From IMG/VR virus record IMGVR_UViG_3300030107_000147, positions 1 to 42,691 of that record: 42,691 bases of DNA. The stretch is one strand, 5' to 3'. Each line of letters begins with the position of its first letter. Position 1 is the stretch's first letter. The position numbers and the translations under genes were made by a program. Under the pieces are notes generated by a model. The model searched no databases, was not told the DNA's origin, and saw only the letters and a list, made by a program, of their open reading frames with translations. This document shows positions 41,133 through 42,691 of this stretch, piece by piece. Source of the stretch: a virus.

Positions 41133-41288
41133 TTACTCCTTTTTTGTATTTACATTAAATTTAAGTAATCCTTGACACGTCCAAAATCTTGTGAAACGTA
41201 GCCAGTTCATTAACTGCTCTATTTTAGCTTTCATAGAAATAAAAACTTTCCAAGAATAGCCATTTTTACTTACCAGTAATTTTTCCAT
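41133..41288 (-). CDS. 51-residue early protein, unknown
   Basis: MEKLLVSKNGYSWKVFISMK continues AKIEQLMNWLRFTRFWTCQG; the protein is basic and amphipathic. AAAGGGGG precedes the ATG and the sigma70-type promoter at 41336-41364 lies about 40 bases upstream, so it is the first gene of the regulator-integrase transcript. No family is recognised. Confidence 0.65.
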   Translation of the reverse strand: MEKLLVSKNGYSWKVFISMKAKIEQLMNWLRFTRFWTCQGLLKFNVNTKKE

Positions 41289-41335
41289 ATTTTCCCCCTT
41301 TCTGTGTTATATTGTTGATAATCATTCGCACATGG

Positions 41336-41364
41336 ATAATAAGCATTGTAGATTTATTTGTAAA
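41336..41364 (-). promoter_or_regulatory. Sigma70-type early promoter
   Basis: On the minus strand TTTACA (41364-41359) and TATTAT (41341-41336) are separated by exactly 17 bases, each one base from consensus. Transcription would start near 41329 and run into the 41288 gene, the MarR-like regulator and the integrase. A palindrome lies directly upstream (41373-41390) and a related imperfect copy (TCCATGTGCGAAT) lies over the start site. Confidence 0.65.
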
Positions 41365-41372
41365 TCCTTAAC

Positions 41373-41390
41373 TTATTCACATGTGGAAAA
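41373..41390. promoter_or_regulatory. Palindrome of two head-to-head DnaA-box-like sites
   Basis: TTATTCACA on the plus strand and TTTTCCACA on the minus strand meet directly. Each fits the DnaA-box pattern TTWTNCACA and together they form an imperfect 18-bp palindrome centred on CACATGTG. It ends eight bases upstream of the -35 element. It could be an operator for a dimeric winged-helix repressor or a DnaA site. Confidence 0.5.
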
Positions 41391-41396
41391 CGCCGT

Positions 41397-41567
41397 CTAG
41401 TCAACTGTCGGCTTTTTATTTAAAACCAAAGGTCTTTTGCTGTTCTCTCCTTCAGGTTTAAATTCTTTTGAATTTTTCTTTTTGCCAAAAATGGCGTTCC
41501 ACCCTTCTTTGTATTCTTTTGTAGGTATGTGAACGCCATCTCTTATTTTATAGTCTTTAAAGCCCAT
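41397..41567 (-). CDS. Small basic early protein, unknown
   Basis: A 56-residue frame, MGFKDYKIRDGVHIPTKEYK and onward, has EGWNAIFGKKKNSKEFKPEG and a basic tail. The ATG is two bases after the stop of the preceding gene; AAAGGA lies upstream at a long distance. It is the last gene before the promoter and palindrome region. The composition is protein-like, with many charged residues and no homopolymer. No function can be assigned. Confidence 0.7.
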   Translation of the reverse strand: MGFKDYKIRDGVHIPTKEYKEGWNAIFGKKKNSKEFKPEGENSKRPLVLNKKPTVD

Positions 41568-41569
41568 CT

Positions 41570-42004
41570 TTATTTGTATTCCTTTATTATTTTTTCTTCT
41601 TTTAGAACTGCAACGGCTTTATCTGCACCCATAGCTTTCACCATTGTTCTTACAAAAGCTAGTCTTGCTCCTGCCCTATGGTCTATATTAAAGTTTGGCT
41701 TTCCAAAAAACTTAATCATTTTTCTTAAAAGTTTTTTAGATACCTTTTCTTGTTCTGAACCAACATATATTGAACCATCATCAATATAGTATTCAAGAAA
41801 GTACACATACCAAGTTTGATATTCTTCTTCTGTTACCTCTATTATATTAAAAGATTTTCTTCTATCAATCTTATAATATTTAGATAACATAATATCCAAA
41901 AGGTCATATGCTCTTTTAGATTCATTTTCATAAGTTATAGTAACCTTATGCTCTAGTTCTTGTCGTATAAACCAGCTAGGTATTTTGAACTTATGTGTTT
42001 TCAT
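41570..42004 (-). CDS. Early protein, unknown
   Basis: With the ATG at 42004 it has 144 residues, MKTHKFKIPSWFIRQELEHK and onward. A longer GTG reading from 42037 is less likely, since AAGGAG lies at the right distance from the ATG. The body is mixed helix and strand, with aromatic clusters (YQTWYVYFLEYYIDDGSIYV) and a basic C-terminal half. The leader has two AATCAACAA motifs just after the upstream stop. No family is recognised. Confidence 0.75.
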   Translation of the reverse strand: MKTHKFKIPSWFIRQELEHKVTITYENESKRAYDLLDIMLSKYYKIDRRKSFNIIEVTEEEYQTWYVYFLEYYIDDGSIYVGSEQEKVSKKLLRKMIKFFGKPNFNIDHRAGARLAFVRTMVKAMGADKAVAVLKEEKIIKEYK

Positions 42005-42057
42005 TTTTCTCTCCTTGTTTTTGTTGAACGATACCACTCCTTTTGTTGATTGTTGAT

Positions 42058-42399
42058 TTACTTGTATTGTTTAGTCATTGCTTTGTTTTTTATACAAACT
42101 GCCCAACCGCCCTCGCCATGAGATTTTAAGTCCCATAACAATAACGCTTTATGTTTTTTGTTATAATGATTAAAAGCAAAAAGGGCTTCTAACTGTTCAT
42201 CATAAAATTTCATAACGCATTGATTGTCAGGAAAATTTTTAGCAATCCATAACTGTTTTTTAACTTGTTCTTTTTTAGGTAAAGAATAATCAGTCCCACC
42301 TTTTTTGCTTTCATAAATCTCAAACCTGTTGAATTGAGAATTTAAAAAACCAGAACAACTACCATTTTCCAAGTTTTCTATTTGGTGTGCTTTAAGCAT
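42058..42399 (-). CDS. Early protein, unknown
   Basis: The 113-residue protein, MLKAHQIENLENGSCSGFLN and onward, includes KKEQVKKQLWIAKNFPDNQC and ALLLWDLKSHGEGGWAV, a compact mixed fold. GGAG precedes the ATG and the leader has tandem AATCAACAA motifs, as at other early genes. It heads the early group at this end of the window. I recognise no family. Confidence 0.75.
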   Translation of the reverse strand: MLKAHQIENLENGSCSGFLNSQFNRFEIYESKKGGTDYSLPKKEQVKKQLWIAKNFPDNQCVMKFYDEQLEALFAFNHYNKKHKALLLWDLKSHGEGGWAVCIKNKAMTKQYK

Positions 42400-42613
42400 A
42401 ATGCTTCACTCCATTGTTGATTGTTGATTTTAAAACGTCGTCTAGTCCACGCTTCAGGCTATACTAAAAAGTTAGCTAATCACGCTAGAACTAGACAACA
42501 TTTAACACACACCAAAAAAGGTTTTTATTGCCTATAGAGTACGCTTCGCCTTTTCAGGCGTTTCCTCTTTTTGTCCTTTTGGCTTGTACTGTGTGTTGAT
42601 TTATACAGCTAAT
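42400..42613. other. Leader region of the 42399 gene, non-coding
   Basis: No gene is visible. On the minus strand it holds the hairpin CGCCT-GAAA-AGGCG (42560-42547), the 16-base element aaaacgtcgtctagtc (42432-42447, plus-strand reading; 15 of 16 bases recur at 41387-41402), and the AATCAACAA leader just before the 42399 gene. It should contain an early promoter, but I cannot name one with confidence. The 48-bp end repeat follows. Confidence 0.5.
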
Positions 42614-42661
42614 ATAAATCTCAAAGCGGTAGACCTGCCACCGCTTCAAGTTTTATATTTA
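42614..42661. repeat. 48-bp end repeat, copy 2
   Basis: It is identical to positions 1-48 and carries the same AAGCGGT/ACCGCTT hairpin. Thirty further bases follow (42662-42691) that do not match the sequence after copy 1. If the genome is circular or terminally redundant, the unit length is 42,613 bp and the last 30 bases are a variant or an assembly tail. Confidence 0.85.
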
Positions 42662-42691
42662 AAATACAAATACACTTAAAAAAATGTATGT

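Overview
The window is almost a whole genome of a temperate, T7-like short-tailed phage (Autographivirinae type). Every convincing gene lies on the minus strand, so the genome reads right to left. The DNA is strongly AT-rich. Gene order is that of T7: RNA polymerase, ssDNA-binding protein, endonuclease I, amidase-like protein, primase/helicase, DNA polymerase, exonuclease, portal, scaffold, capsid, tail tubes A and B, internal virion proteins, fibre, holin, small and large terminase. The AT-rich genome, the integrase beside a tRNA-Cys-like attachment site, phage ribonucleotide reductase and the marine-type fibre proteins suggest a pelagiphage-like virus of a marine alphaproteobacterium such as SAR11. 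The host is inferred, not shown.

Layout in transcription order. (1) 2291-1219 is a mostly non-coding, unusually structured and locally GC-rich stretch between the last late gene and the first early genes. It is the best candidate for the genome ends. It holds a phage promoter, four 12-bp tandem repeats and one small gene. (2) 1218-46 carries five tiny early genes. A 48-bp sequence at positions 1-48 recurs at 42614-42661, so the molecule probably closes into a circle here, with a unit of about 42,613 bp. (3) 42399-40637 continues the early region with small unknown genes, a sigma70-type promoter with an adjoining palindrome, and a winged-helix regulator. (4) 40617-37025 has the tyrosine integrase, a candidate attP made of the 5' half of tRNA-Cys, and the phage RNA polymerase. 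(5) 37000-26776 is DNA metabolism: SSB, endonuclease I, amidase-like protein, primase/helicase, DNA polymerase, exonuclease, an AdoMet decarboxylase-like gene, and both ribonucleotide reductase subunits. (6) 26761-12844 builds the head, tail tube and internal core. (7) 12795-6756 encodes the tail fibre and three further adhesin-like proteins. (8) 6754-2292 is a dense cassette of small membrane and lysis genes, the terminase subunits and a T4-type lysozyme.

Control. Four near-identical 18-bp sites with a CACTATTAGA or CACTTTTAG core (minus strand) resemble the T7 promoter and probably serve the phage polymerase. They lie before the early genes, the SSB operon, the head operon and the fibre operon. 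An identical GGGCGG/CCGCCC hairpin occurs twice, once just after the capsid gene where T7 has its late terminator. Early genes and the polymerase share an AATCAACAA leader directly before the ribosome-binding site.

Most unusual items: an eight-cysteine metallothionein-like mini-protein inside the lysis cassette, a 5'-half tRNA attachment site, a promoter that runs straight into a start codon (predicted leaderless mRNA), an AdoMet decarboxylase-like gene, and a T7-lysozyme homologue lacking amidase residues although a separate muramidase is present.
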